This document shows, in pieces, positions 40,201 to 47,858 of a stretch of 64,000 nt of DNA. A program made the position numbers and the translations under genes. Under the pieces are notes generated by a model. That model did not search any database. It was not told the DNA's origin and saw only the letters and a list, made by a program, of their open reading frames with translations. Source of the DNA: Azonexus hydrophilus DSM 23864 (GTDB taxonomy: Bacteria; Pseudomonadota; Gammaproteobacteria; Burkholderiales; Rhodocyclaceae); contig NZ_AUCE01000016.1 of the NCBI RefSeq assembly GCF_000429605.1, forward strand, positions 1 to 64,000, written 5' to 3'. The stretch's first letter is position 1. Each line of letters begins with the position of its first letter.

Positions 40201-41449
40201 TGCTCGTTGCATCTTCGGTAACGGTGAGGCTGTCATTGCTGAGCAGGGGGGGCGTGTTGATTGGAATGAGCGAATTCATTGACGAATCGACGCGATCCGA
40301 GGATGAACCAATATTCTTGATGCTGCCGTTTTCAACACCGAAAGTGCTGGCAAAGTAGGCTGTGTCCACGACCAGAATGAACCCGCGGTTGTCTGCCACA
40401 TTGCGGTCGCCATCGGTGTTGCCGTCAGCCTGGGCTGCAGCCAGGGTGTTGAAATCGACGTCAGTCCAGAAATAGAAGCCTTTGACCTGGCCTCCAACCT
40501 TGATTGGCCGGCTGATCCAGCCATAGAAGGTTTCTGTATTTCCTGTGGTCGTATCCAGAATGTTCAGGCCGATGGCGGACACGTCGTTGCCGCTGAAATA
40601 GCGGCTGTTTGTATCGTCGCTGAAAGTCGGGGCGCCCAGGTCGGTATAGATGAAGTCGTGACTGTTAGACTCTTTCCCGGCGGGCGTGGTGGCTTTGTTG
40701 ACCTCGTAGACCTTGAAGAAATTGAAGCTGGCCTGCTCGACCTGATAGGCCTCGCCGTCGAGCCAAATCGTGCCGGCATCATTTTCCACGGCGATTCTGG
40801 CTGCATCAAGGAAGTTGGGTGTCTGGCCAAGTACGGCGTTGGCAAACGCCTCGCCTTCGTCGCCAGGGGTGTCATCGTCCCCGTTGAGCCAGCGATCGAT
40901 ATGGTGACCGATTTCTTCGATCATCACGGCGCTTCTGGTATGGCTGGTCTGTTCCGACCACCATTGTTCGTTGATGAAAATGGTGGCGACTTGGTTAGGG
41001 CCTTCGGCCGAATATGCGGCGTAAGCGCCTTGCAGAACCTCTGCGGGGACCCCAGTCATTTCAAGCCGAATTTCGCCATTGATCAGGGCGGCGCGCAGGC
41101 TGTCGGCTCTTTCCTGCCAGTTGGCGTCAGGCGATGTCTTGCCGCCATTGAAAATGGCGAACAGGGTTTCGTTATCGGTGTTGTCAAGGAAAGCAAGAAT
41201 GGCATCGCGAGCATCTTGTTGGGCTTGCGTCAGATTGCCCGTATTTTCATTTGTGCCGAATGCCGGGGTATCCTGCTCTACGGTCGTGTTGTCCGTCGCC
41301 GTGGAATGTGTAGGCTGAGTTTCAGTGTTTTGATCGATTCCGTCCGCTGTGGCAACCGCAGCCGCATCGAACATGATCCGCGGTTCAAGGCTGCTCAGCA
41401 AATTGCTGGTCGGGATGCGTTTTGCCAGGCGGCGAGAGGTGGGTTTCAT
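34289..41449 (-). CDS. Giant LEPR-XLL surface protein with cadherin-like and Calx-beta-like repeats
   Basis: A 2,386-residue protein. The N-terminus has the LEPR-XLL motif (SSLEPRIMFDAA, residues 19-30) instead of a Sec signal. At 178-202 is EEIGHHID...DTPGDEGEAF, which looks like a zincin-type motif with the first His replaced. Then come about six cadherin/VCBS-like units (NDSLTVTEDA, NVLDNDT types), four ~140-residue Calx-beta-like units (NEASPYAVFTVSGTAG type), a proline-rich hinge (about 1,985-2,015), and two C-terminal putative-Ig/He_PIG-like domains (PTWLSFNKANGQFTGTPPAG, PDWLTFDPKTGKFSGTPPVG). No RTX repeats are present. The ATG at 41449 is chosen over a TTG one codon upstream. First gene of an operon with a TolC-like factor, three adaptors and no ABC ATPase. 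A likely adhesin. Confidence 0.85.
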   Translation of the reverse strand: MKPTSRRLAKRIPTSNLLSSLEPRIMFDAAAVATADGIDQNTETQPTHSTATDNTTVEQDTPAFGTNENTGNLTQAQQDARDAILAFLDNTDNETLFAIFNGGKTSPDANWQERADSLRAALINGEIRLEMTGVPAEVLQGAYAAYSAEGPNQVATIFINEQWWSEQTSHTRSAVMIEEIGHHIDRWLNGDDDTPGDEGEAFANAVLGQTPNFLDAARIAVENDAGTIWLDGEAYQVEQASFNFFKVYEVNKATTPAGKESNSHDFIYTDLGAPTFSDDTNSRYFSGNDVSAIGLNILDTTTGNTETFYGWISRPIKVGGQVKGFYFWTDVDFNTLAAAQADGNTDGDRNVADNRGFILVVDTAYFASTFGVENGSIKNIGSSSDRVDSSMNSLIPINTPPLLSNDSLTVTEDATSNNTGNLLTNDSDPDGHNLRVTQFVIGNTTYTVAAPSAGTANPSTTASIAGVGNLTVHSNGDYTFTPTPNYNGAVPSVTYTATDDNGGTANAVLSITVTPVNDAPTSSNDSLTVNPNSTVYLGLTDFGNYQDIDGDPLAKIIITSLPANGTLEYLDGSSWVTIALNGSTDTEFSAADINAGKLRLNTTTADTTIGFKVSDGSAASAASYTLAITVPSTPAPPTANADTGTGSAFEAKEAGYNEAGSNAVGNVLSNDSGTGIKVTSVFNSAVAASGTTTIKGQFGTLTIDADGAYTYAPDSTFDSVVDQLNAGASKTETFTYTITDANGNAATSTLTVKINGTNDTPVAVDDANSIKEVSPGTAGNYGSISGNVLDNDTDVDSIQLEVSIGTSDVITMPGDSVVVTATSPVTSSTYTVTQTAGGGYTSRLSNNVNYSLKVYLNGSWQDPTHIDGTTPLTVQRAGSGGSSYLIFSDPAAVLRYPDNTEFEVLGSAQGQDPNVRVKIAVTGTTVSSSNTLTLTGGSLGSIAVGDIATWDGMPTGQTITVTAIGTDTITLSQAVSIANKQVTFADPNSASAPTAGPGEMLMAGLHGYLRLSRDGSYTYTLTSNALNAGQSYTETFTYKTSDSHAESNTATLRIRIDGTSGAYSFTAANDSLNVQEDTQGTVNVLDNDTSSGTKTVTAYSWGNQSTTTPGTTLTLNGIGDLSIASDGTLTFTPYSNYNGPVPTVTYTASEGGSERFSAQVSISISASNDLPTSDNDAVTTAKNTSVTLRADDFGNYNDIDGDALAGVKITSLPSKGSLTLNGVAVSAGDIIAIADINDGKLVFTPSSNESGSSYTTIGFQVSDNITGTPSLSSSTYTLTVHVTDAGPAAPGQPPVNTLPATASLGDYETLTFSGISVADADNNITSTSLIVANGTLSATGAGVSGTGTASNPLVLTGTRDQINVLLGTLKYSPNTGFSGADTLRMQTLDADGNSDTDFMAITVNPDNRPLNVTGTTVNEASPYLLFKVDGQAQQLVTLSLGATGVGSGHATAGIDHATALEYHDGNTWVAYTGGTVRIPGTTGNASLMVRVAVYQDAAYEGTETLELTATNTAGSSAAGTGGIRDDGAGEVFTATDLDLTPDTTPAANTLDDDRPLTINSIRVNEASPYAVFTVSGTAGQTISLALIAGSATAGTDYGASLQYHDGNDWVNYSGPFTLPAGGTLFVRNTIINDNPAVYEGEETYALVATNLSGRSTVGTATIVDDGSGKRYDGNLTGGVPNESSSGIEKDYMLSITAEGPVNEGSTYAIFTVTGSAGETLDLSLANTATSGDRDATISGFTFEFSYDGSTWSTYSPSNKPVIPTGQDSGEVYVRVDIRSEQDDVYEVAETFELRASIGGSNPGNLSRAAVSTIVDDGSGSKYDGAITGGTPITSLTGLDDDSAIVPPVTVTSPTVNEASPYAVFSITGTSGQSVTLSLAAGTATGGAVDFGATDASNLQISTDGGSSWSNYSAAVTIPAGGSFLVRTPVIEDSLQDNNETFTLTATPAGGTAVIGTATIKDDGTGTLYNANGTENTSGAKSNDTPVSPPPPPPPPPAPPPPPPVAPPPPPAPEPFVPPTLSPPPIVEATGDSPLVFDIPELPVTTLSENSFLIQQQDNSNSGDAQLFVNVQPGAQSMEANQTAVVQLPSGVFANSDTSAKTSVEAELSDGQPLPTWLSFNKANGQFTGTPPAGTSGTLEIRLLATDNRGNTARADFTLRISDSSENPASGTANPSENPAQTTTNSGNQFTSGTTSLISFGPSTTGQARELLLVAAPAEQIAIIGRPNEFLLPSGMFSHSDASARVSVEARMADGQALPDWLTFDPKTGKFSGTPPVGTSVTLDIRIVARDDSGQIVEAEFRLRITADETEIAEKESGTDGQESNTPPDRTETPVAAKSAQLIPRGKASLNEQLARFGRQGSDSERSLIANKLQRIADQRIIQKNIS
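35408..35492 (-). repeat. Proline-codon tract (low-complexity hinge)
   Basis: On the plus strand the tract is a run of GGT/GGC/GGG triplets; on the coding strand it encodes a stretch of mostly proline with a few Ala/Val. It separates the Calx-beta-like array from the C-terminal Ig-like pair. It may be length-variable by slippage. Confidence 0.8.
35560..37200 (-). repeat. Four tandem Calx-beta-like coding repeats
   Basis: Within the giant gene, units beginning NEASPY/NEGSTY recur at about nt 37,180, 36,750, 36,340 and 35,875, a spacing of roughly 410-460 bases. Each ends in a VDDGSG- or KDDGTG-type segment. The DNA is visibly similar between the second and fourth units (GGCATACGGGGAAGCCTC in both), indicating tandem duplication. 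Confidence 0.75.
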
Positions 41450-41572
41450 CAACTCAATCCATCAAAAATGACAACAAAAACCAAGTTTGGCTTTCACGCG
41501 ATTTTAATTGCAAAAATTCTTTAATGTTCAATTAGATATGCTTTGTTTAAAATTTGACATTGTGTCTGTTTT

Positions 41573-42367
41573 ATGGGGTTTTCGGCTATTTTGAGTGACT
41601 TTGTGAACTGGCGTGCTTCGCGCCACGCCGAACTCGCCGGGCCGGATAGCTGGCTCGGACTGGTTGGGCTATTCTGGCTCGACGATGAAAACAGCAAGGT
41701 CGGTAGCGGCGACGATAGCGTCGTCCGCTTGCCGTCCGGGCCGGCCCATCTCGGCGATCTGATTCGCCGTGATGGTTGTGTCTTCTGGCAACCGGCCGGC
41801 GGCGAGGCGAGGGCGTTGCAGACCGATCGCGACGGCAAGCCCGATACCGTTGACCATGACAGCCTGTCGTTTTTCATCGTTGACCGTGAGGGCCGCTTCG
41901 CCGCCCGCGTGCGCGACCGCGCCTGGGCGACGCGCCAGCCGTTCGTCGGTGTCGACTATTTTCCGGAAAACGCTGCCTGGTCCATCGAGGCCGACTGGTT
42001 GCCGCTCGATCCGCCGCTGACCATGGAAGTGCCCAACGTGACCGGCGAACTGAAACCAGTGACGGTCGCCTTCAAGGCGGTGTTCACGGTTGAGGGGCAG
42101 CAGGTCGAACTGTTGCCGATGTCGGTCGGCGAGCGCGAGGTCTTCTTCGTTTTTCGCGACCGGACAAGCGGTCGGGAGACCTACGGTGCCGGGCGTTTCC
42201 TGAAGGCTGAACCGGCGGTTGACGGCAAGATCCGGCTCGATTTCAACCGCGCCTTCAATCCGCCTTGTGCATTCACGCCCTTCGCCACCTGTCCGCTGCC
42301 GCCGCCGGAGAACTGGTTGCCGTTTCCCGTGACGGCCGGCGAGAAGCGATGGCTTGGCGGGCATTGA
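41573..42367 (+). CDS. DUF1684 protein
   Basis: A 264-residue soluble protein of the DUF1684 family, whose function is not established. The family pattern is visible as WRASRHAELAGPDSWLGLVGLFWLDDENSKVGS near the start, FIVDREGRFAARVRD in the middle, RETYGAGRFL, and the C-terminal LDFNRAFNPPCAFTPFATCPLPPPENWLP with two cysteines. That ending is characteristic. It diverges from the giant gene across a 123-base AT-rich gap, which must hold both promoters. No ribosome site is clear before the ATG. Confidence 0.85.
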   Translation: MGFSAILSDFVNWRASRHAELAGPDSWLGLVGLFWLDDENSKVGSGDDSVVRLPSGPAHLGDLIRRDGCVFWQPAGGEARALQTDRDGKPDTVDHDSLSFFIVDREGRFAARVRDRAWATRQPFVGVDYFPENAAWSIEADWLPLDPPLTMEVPNVTGELKPVTVAFKAVFTVEGQQVELLPMSVGEREVFFVFRDRTSGRETYGAGRFLKAEPAVDGKIRLDFNRAFNPPCAFTPFATCPLPPPENWLPFPVTAGEKRWLGGH

Positions 42368-42433
42368 GCATAGTCATAAAAAGCTTGCATGCTGCAACAC
42401 ATCAATTTAATATAAGCATCTAATTATATTTGG

Positions 42434-42865
42434 ATGGAGTCAGCCATGCTGCGTTTCGACATTGCCCCGGTGTGTTCCAACGCCTATCGCTTCCAGGCGA
42501 CGATGAGCTTTGCCATCGCCGCCATTTACCTGTTCACCCCGTACAAATGGGTGTCCCTCCTGCTGGCCGTCGGCGGTTTCATCCGCGGTTTCGTTACCCC
42601 GCACAAATGCCTGTCGTACAAGCTGTTCGCCGGTGTCACCGACAAGCTGGGCATCCCCAAGATGCAGAATGCCGGCTCCAAGATGTTCGCCGACAAGATC
42701 GCCGCCATCGCCGGTACCGCCATGTTCGTGACCTGGCTGCTCGGTTCCCCGGTCGGCATGATCCCGGGCTGGGCCATCCTGATCTTTGCCTTCATCGATC
42801 TGGCGACCGGTTTCTGTGCCGCTTGCTGGGCTTACGGTGCCTACTACAAGTTCAAGCAGGCCTGA
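42434..42865 (+). CDS. DUF4395 membrane protein
   Basis: A 143-residue protein with about four hydrophobic segments (FAIAAIYLFTPYKWVSLLLAVGGF; AAIAGTAMFVTWLLGSPVG; WAILIFAFIDLATGFCAACWAY), recognised as DUF4395. The family often contains conserved cysteines (HKCLSYKLF and GFCAACWAY here) and sits near thioredoxin or sulfur-handling genes in other bacteria. No such neighbour is present here. An alternative start is the ATG at 42446 (MLRFDIAPVC). A strong terminator follows. Confidence 0.85.
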   Translation: MESAMLRFDIAPVCSNAYRFQATMSFAIAAIYLFTPYKWVSLLLAVGGFIRGFVTPHKCLSYKLFAGVTDKLGIPKMQNAGSKMFADKIAAIAGTAMFVTWLLGSPVGMIPGWAILIFAFIDLATGFCAACWAYGAYYKFKQA

Positions 42866-42894
42866 TCGCAACGCCCCGGTCTTTCATCCCCCCA

Positions 42895-42922
42895 AAAACC
42901 GATGCTTGTGCATCGGTTTTTT
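42895..42922 (+). terminator. Intrinsic terminator after the DUF4395 gene
   Basis: Perfect arms AAAACCGATGC and GCATCGGTTTT enclose the loop TTGT and are followed by TTG TTTT. It lies about 30 bases past the stop codon. Confidence 0.9.
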
Positions 42923-43031
42923 GTTTTCTGAAACCTTGTTTCAAAATATTTCATTAATTTTAAAATTGACAAAAATATCCACAGAGAGGATGATGATTTA
43001 GAAAAGAACATCGAATGGACCGGCGTCGTAG

Positions 43032-45113
43032 ATGCAGATCAACAACTCGACCAACACCGACCCCGCAATACGCAATGAAGCGCCGGAGGACATCAGCGAA
43101 CTCAAGCAGTACGAGGCGCGCTACCGGGCCGAGGCCGAGAGAAACCGGCAGTTGCTGGCGATTGCCACCGACGGCATCCACGTGCTCGATGCCGACGCGC
43201 GTCTGGTCATGGTCAATGCATCGTTTGCCCGCATGCTCGGGTACGAAGTCGACGAGATGATCGGCATGCGCCTCGATCAGTGGGATGCCGGCGATTACCC
43301 CGATGGATTGATGAAAGCCTATCGCGAGAATTTCGAGCGAGCCGCCTTTCCCATCGTCCATACGCGGCATCGACGCAAGAATGGCAGTTTGATCGACGTG
43401 GAGATTTCCACGTCACCGGTTGAGCTCGAAGGGCAACGGCTGCTGTTCGCATCGGCCCGGGATGTCAGCGAACGGGTGAGGATCGAGCAGCAACTTGAAG
43501 CCCACCGTCACTCCCTGGAGCAGATGGTCGAGGAACGAACCCGGGAAATTCGCCGGATCAATCAGCAACTGGCCGATACGCAGTTCGCCATGCAGATGGT
43601 CGGGATCGGTATTCACTGGGTGGATTTCGCTAGTGGCAGGTTGCTTTACGCCAACGATGCCGCCGCCCGCATGCTCGGCTACACCGTCGACGAGTTGCTG
43701 GCGCTCAGTGTGCCCGATCTCGATGCCAAGTTGGGTCCAACCGGTTACGACCAAGTCAAGTCGTCGGTGCGTGAGCGTGGCAGCATCCAGATCGAGAGTC
43801 TGCAGCGCAGGAAAGACGGTTCCTTGCTACCGGTCGAGGTCAGCATCTACCATCATCGGGATAATGAAGGCAATGAGCGCTTCATTGCCTTTGTTACCGA
43901 TATCACTCAGCGCAAGCAGCAGGAAGATGCGCTGCTGCAGGCCAGGGACGATGCAGAGGCGGCCAATATCGCCAAGAGCGCCTTCCTGGCCAACATGTCG
44001 CACGAAATCCGCACTCCGCTCAATGCCGTGGTCGGCATGGCCCATCTGCTGCGCCGCTCGGGCTTGAATCCCTTGCAACTCGAACGGCTGGACAAGCTCG
44101 ATACGGCCGGGCACCACCTGCTTGAGATCATCAATGCCATCCTCGATCTGTCCAAGATTGAGGCCGGTAAATTCCAGCTCGAGGCCGTGGCATTCAATCT
44201 CCGGGCGGTGGTCGGTAACGTCGCCTCCATCCTCGCGCCCCGCTTGCAGGAAAAGGGGTTGCACCTCTTTACCGAGGTTGCCCATCTGCCACATCTGCTG
44301 CTCGGCGACAGGACGCGGCTGCAGCAGGCCTTGTTGAACTTTGCCGGCAACGCGATCAAGTTTACCGACCACGGGCGAATCACCATCCGGGTTGCGCCGG
44401 TTGCTGAAGACGAAGAGAGCGTGCTGCTGCGTTTCGAGGTGGCAGATACCGGCATCGGGATTGAAGCCGATGTCCAGGACCGCCTGTTCAACGCCTTCGA
44501 GCAGGCCGATGCCAGCACCACCCGGCGTTACGGTGGTACCGGCCTGGGTTTGGCGATCACCCGCCGGATTGCCAACTTGATGGGGGGCGAGGTTGGGGTG
44601 AGCAGTACGCCGGGGCAGGGCAGTCAGTTCTGGTTCACCGCGCGCTTGCTGAAGGTGCGGGATGAGCCGCTTGCCCGGCCGGTGGAGCGGACGATGAATG
44701 TGGAGCGCAGGCTGCAGCAGGAGTTTTCCGGCAGCCGGGTATTGCTTGCCGAGGATGAGCCGATCAATGCCGAAATCGCCCGCATGTTGCTCGAAGATGC
44801 CGGCCTGCTGGTCGATATTGCCGAGGATGGCAATGTGGCTTGCGACATGGCGGCCCGGGGCGACTATGCCTTGATCCTGATGGACATGCAGATGCCCAAC
44901 ATGGACGGTCTCGACGCGACCCGGCGGTTGCGCGAGATTCACGCCATGGCCCGCTTACCGATCATCGCGATGACCGCCAACGCCTTCTCCGAGGACAGAG
45001 CGCGGTGTTTTGCCGCCGGGATGAACGATTTCATCGGCAAGCCCATCGATCCCCAGCACTTCTTCTCAACCGTGCTTTACTGGCTCGGCGAGGGGGCGGC
45101 AGGGCGGGTCTGA
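43032..45113 (+). CDS. Soluble PAS-PAS hybrid histidine kinase/response regulator
   Basis: A 693-residue hybrid kinase without membrane helices. A PAS domain (about 35-150; [25 protein letters not shown]) and coiled coil lead to a second PAS (about 180-295; [19 protein letters not shown]). HisKA has His324 ([15 protein letters not shown]), followed by HATPase ([18 protein letters not shown]). A receiver domain ends the protein ([33 protein letters not shown]). The architecture matches the kinase at 19.7-21.5 kb but without signal and membrane segments. The ribosome site before 43032 is weak. It is convergent with narL (4 bases apart); no dedicated output regulator adjoins. Confidence 0.9.
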   Translation: MQINNSTNTDPAIRNEAPEDISELKQYEARYRAEAERNRQLLAIATDGIHVLDADARLVMVNASFARMLGYEVDEMIGMRLDQWDAGDYPDGLMKAYRENFERAAFPIVHTRHRRKNGSLIDVEISTSPVELEGQRLLFASARDVSERVRIEQQLEAHRHSLEQMVEERTREIRRINQQLADTQFAMQMVGIGIHWVDFASGRLLYANDAAARMLGYTVDELLALSVPDLDAKLGPTGYDQVKSSVRERGSIQIESLQRRKDGSLLPVEVSIYHHRDNEGNERFIAFVTDITQRKQQEDALLQARDDAEAANIAKSAFLANMSHEIRTPLNAVVGMAHLLRRSGLNPLQLERLDKLDTAGHHLLEIINAILDLSKIEAGKFQLEAVAFNLRAVVGNVASILAPRLQEKGLHLFTEVAHLPHLLLGDRTRLQQALLNFAGNAIKFTDHGRITIRVAPVAEDEESVLLRFEVADTGIGIEADVQDRLFNAFEQADASTTRRYGGTGLGLAITRRIANLMGGEVGVSSTPGQGSQFWFTARLLKVRDEPLARPVERTMNVERRLQQEFSGSRVLLAEDEPINAEIARMLLEDAGLLVDIAEDGNVACDMAARGDYALILMDMQMPNMDGLDATRRLREIHAMARLPIIAMTANAFSEDRARCFAAGMNDFIGKPIDPQHFFSTVLYWLGEGAAGRV

Positions 45114-45117
45114 GGCC

Positions 45118-45762
45118 TCAGTGAATCTGATTGGCCACCGCCCACACCGCCGCTTCCACGCGTGAGCGGAATTTCAGTTTCTTGAGCAGGTTGCGGATGT
45201 GTACCTTGACCGTGCTTTCCATGATGTCGAGTTCGCGGGCGATCAGCTTGTTCGACATGCCACCGGCCAGGCATTTCAGGATGGCCGTTTCACGTTCGGT
45301 CAGGCTGGCCTGACTGCGTTGCTCGACCACGCTTTCCTCGCGTAGCGCCGTTGCCAGCAGGCTGGTCAGTTCCGGGCTGATGGCCGTCTTGCCATGCATG
45401 GCGCTGTCGATCAGCTTGAGGATGTCGTCCGGGTCGTTGTCCTTGAGAATGTAGCCGTCGGCACCGCTGCGGATGGCGGCAATCAGGTCTTCCGGGGCGT
45501 CGGAAACGGTGACCAGGATGATGCGCGCATCGATTTCCAGGTCGCGCATGGTGCGCAGGGTTTCCAGGCCGTTCATGCCTTTCATGTTGAGGTCGAGCAG
45601 GATCAGGTCGGGGTCGAGGCGTTTGGCCAGTTCGATGCCTTCCTGGCCGCTGGCGGCTTCGCCAATGATTTCGAAGCCGTCGGCCAGGCCGAGCAACTGG
45701 CTGACGCCACGGCGGAACAGCGGGTGGTCGTCGATGATCAGGACGCGGGTGGTGGTGGGCAT
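45118..45762 (-). CDS. narL: Nitrate/nitrite response regulator NarL
   Basis: A 214-residue NarL/FixJ-type regulator. The receiver has the acidic pair IIDDHPLFRRGV, phospho-acceptor LILLDLNMKGMNGLETL and the Lys in GYILKD. The LuxR-type helix-turn-helix is LTERETAILKCLAGGMSNKLIARELDIMESTVKVHIRNLLKKL, the form found in NarL, ending SRVEAAVWAV as in E. coli NarL. The ATG at 45762 is used; the open frame upstream to 45852 overlaps narX and is not expected to be translated. narX ends 11 bases upstream in the same orientation. Confidence 0.93.
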   Translation of the reverse strand: MPTTTRVLIIDDHPLFRRGVSQLLGLADGFEIIGEAASGQEGIELAKRLDPDLILLDLNMKGMNGLETLRTMRDLEIDARIILVTVSDAPEDLIAAIRSGADGYILKDNDPDDILKLIDSAMHGKTAISPELTSLLATALREESVVEQRSQASLTERETAILKCLAGGMSNKLIARELDIMESTVKVHIRNLLKKLKFRSRVEAAVWAVANQIH

Positions 45763-45772
45763 GCTGGGTCTC

Positions 45773-47626
45773 TCAGGGGTCGGTCTGCCGGTATTTCTGT
45801 GGCAGGAAGTGCAGGCTGATCGTGGTACCGCCGCCGAAGGCCGTCTCGACATCGATGTTGCCTTCGAGGATGTGCGCGCGGTCGCGCATGATGCTGGTGC
45901 CGAAATGGTTTTCAGGAATCTCGGCCGGGTTGAAGCCCCGCCCGTTATCGCGAACGCAGATGGTCACGGTGTGGTCCGGCGCCACGAAGATTTCGACCGA
46001 GGCCCGGCTCGCCTGGGCGTGACGCTCGATGTTGGAGAGCGCCTCGCGGATGATGCGGATGACGTGCATTTCCTCGTTGCCGGAAAGCACGATGCCGGAG
46101 AGGGTGTTGTGCAGTTGTACCGGGAAGCCGAGCTTTTCGGAGAATTCGGCAATGGTTTCCTGAAGGGCGACGCCGAAGCCGCGCTCGTCGATGCGCAGGC
46201 GGAAGGTGGTGATCAGTTCGCGCAGTTCGCGGTAGGCCGAGCTCAATCCATCCTTCAGTTCTTCGGCTATGGTGCGGGCATCGCAACCCTGTGCGATGCA
46301 TTTTTCCAGGCGCGTGACCTGAATGCGCAGGTAGCTCAGCGACTGGGCAATCGAGTCGTGCAACTCGCGGGCGATCACCGAGCGCTCCTCAAGTACCGCC
46401 AGCCGATGTTTTTCCTCGGTGCGGCGCATGTTGAGCAGGGCGTTCGAGACATGGTGGCCGACGGTTTCGATCAACCGGGCCTTGTCGGCGGGTAGCGGCT
46501 CGCGGGAACGCAGCAGGATCGGCAGCGTACCGCGCATGCCGCTGGCGTCGCCAATCGGCAGGACGACAGTGGTGCCGGCGGCCGCCTGTTCGCCCAGGGG
46601 GTGAGCGGCACGGTCGAAACATTGGGCGCAATCCTGCTTGCCGCACCAGCGTTCGATTTCCTCCGGCGTCAGGTCGCCGACCACCGGATGGGCCGGCAGG
46701 TGACCGTTGTCGCTGACGCAGATCATGCTGTGGCCGAGCTCCAGCGCGTCCTCGACTTCGCGCAGGATGCCCTGCAGTTGATCCAGCGTCAGGTCGCTGG
46801 CCGACAGCTTCTGGCTGACGCGGTAGAGCAGTTCCAGCGACTGGTTGGTGCGGGTCAGTTCCTGGGTTTTTTCCTCGACCTTTTCCTCGAGGTGGGCATA
46901 CATGTTGGCGATTTCTTCAACCATGGTGTTGAAGGCGCGGCCCAACTGGCCGAGTTCGTCGCCGCCGACATGACTGACCCGGGTCGAGAACGAACCGCGC
47001 GAAACCGTCTTGGCTGCCTTGAGCAACTGCGCCAACGGCTGGACCAGTTGCTGGCGCAACATCCAGCTGGTCACCAGGCTGACCATGATGATCAGCGTCA
47101 GCAGGCCGAACTGGGTGGCACGCAGCCAACGGACCTTCTGTTCCAGATCTTCCTCGATCAGCACGACGACCCGGTCGATCTGCTCGACGAAGCTGGGGAT
47201 GTCCTGGGCCATGATCGTCAGCGCATCGACATTGCCTTCGGCGGCGAGCCGGGCCAGGGGGCGGATGTGTTCGACCCAGCGCCGGTTGACCACGTTGATT
47301 GCTTCCTTTGACGGCGAGTTGCCGACGGTCTTGTCCTGGATGAAGCGGTCCAGTCCGTGCAGCCGGCGTTCGAATTGCTCCAGAGTCTGCTGCGCCTGGG
47401 CACGCTTTTCCGGTTGCAGCACTTCGCTCAGGCTGCGGAAACTCATCATGCGCAGCGAGCCGGAAACGTTGATGGCGCTGGCCTGGCCGCTGATGTTCTC
47501 GGCAATCACTGTCGAGGTGACGATGGAGGCAAAGGAGAGCAGGGCGAGGATACCCATGGCCAAGCCCAGCCGAACCAGCACCGAATCCTGCAGGGCATCC
47601 GAAATGGAAGAAAAGAAACGCTTCAT
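45773..47626 (-). CDS. narX: Nitrate/nitrite sensor kinase NarX
   Basis: A 617-residue sensor kinase. The first membrane helix (22-42) is followed by the P-box SAINVSGSLRMMSFR (50-64), the ligand-binding element of NarX/NarQ. The periplasmic helical domain runs to about 165, then a second helix (172-190), HAMP, coiled coil and a GAF-like central module with a cysteine cluster (Cys328, Cys333, Cys336). HisKA_3 has His423 (ARELHDSIAQSL), and the HATPase ends the protein (VRDNGRGF...GTSIMRDRA). It partners with NarL and is divergent from nap, with a NarL-type site in the shared intergenic region. Confidence 0.93.
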   Translation of the reverse strand: MKRFFSSISDALQDSVLVRLGLAMGILALLSFASIVTSTVIAENISGQASAINVSGSLRMMSFRSLSEVLQPEKRAQAQQTLEQFERRLHGLDRFIQDKTVGNSPSKEAINVVNRRWVEHIRPLARLAAEGNVDALTIMAQDIPSFVEQIDRVVVLIEEDLEQKVRWLRATQFGLLTLIIMVSLVTSWMLRQQLVQPLAQLLKAAKTVSRGSFSTRVSHVGGDELGQLGRAFNTMVEEIANMYAHLEEKVEEKTQELTRTNQSLELLYRVSQKLSASDLTLDQLQGILREVEDALELGHSMICVSDNGHLPAHPVVGDLTPEEIERWCGKQDCAQCFDRAAHPLGEQAAAGTTVVLPIGDASGMRGTLPILLRSREPLPADKARLIETVGHHVSNALLNMRRTEEKHRLAVLEERSVIARELHDSIAQSLSYLRIQVTRLEKCIAQGCDARTIAEELKDGLSSAYRELRELITTFRLRIDERGFGVALQETIAEFSEKLGFPVQLHNTLSGIVLSGNEEMHVIRIIREALSNIERHAQASRASVEIFVAPDHTVTICVRDNGRGFNPAEIPENHFGTSIMRDRAHILEGNIDVETAFGGGTTISLHFLPQKYRQTDP

Positions 47627-47750
47627 GGCCGGTATTGCGGATTACCTCTTTTTTGCCTGGGGGTATTCGGTTTGCCCGGGCAGGGTTGTGCTCTCGGATT
47701 CATGCGCTTGATTCTACGGGAAAAACCTTTGTCGATTGCGGCAAAAGCAC

Positions 47751-47766
47751 TACCTCTTAAGGCGTA
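47751..47766. promoter_or_regulatory. NarL/NarP-type 7-2-7 site between narX and napF
   Basis: TACCTCT-TA-AGGCGTA consists of two inverted heptamers spaced by two bases. The first matches the TACYYMT consensus fully and the second matches its complement at 6 of 7. It is 93 bases before the napF ATG and 125 bases from the narX start. The encoded NarL is the natural ligand. Confidence 0.65.
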
Positions 47767-47858
47767 GATCGCGGCTTTTCAAGCCATTTTCCCGGGGTGT
47801 TGATTGCCATTTTACGGGCGTAGCATCCGTTCCAGATCAACTTTCAGGCCAGTCCAAC

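Noticed and set aside
34289-41449. Classifying the giant protein as an RTX type I substrate
   Set aside because: No GGxGxDxxx nonapeptides are present; the repeats are cadherin-like and Calx-beta-like, and the neighbours include no ABC exporter.
41554-41559. TTGACA as the -35 of the DUF1684 gene
   Set aside because: The matching -10 would fall inside the coding region beyond the ATG at 41573, so it cannot serve that start.
47800-47813. FNR-like TTGAT-TGCC-ATTTT before napF
   Set aside because: Only the left half-site matches TTGAT-N4-ATCAA, and its position does not fit a class II activator site.
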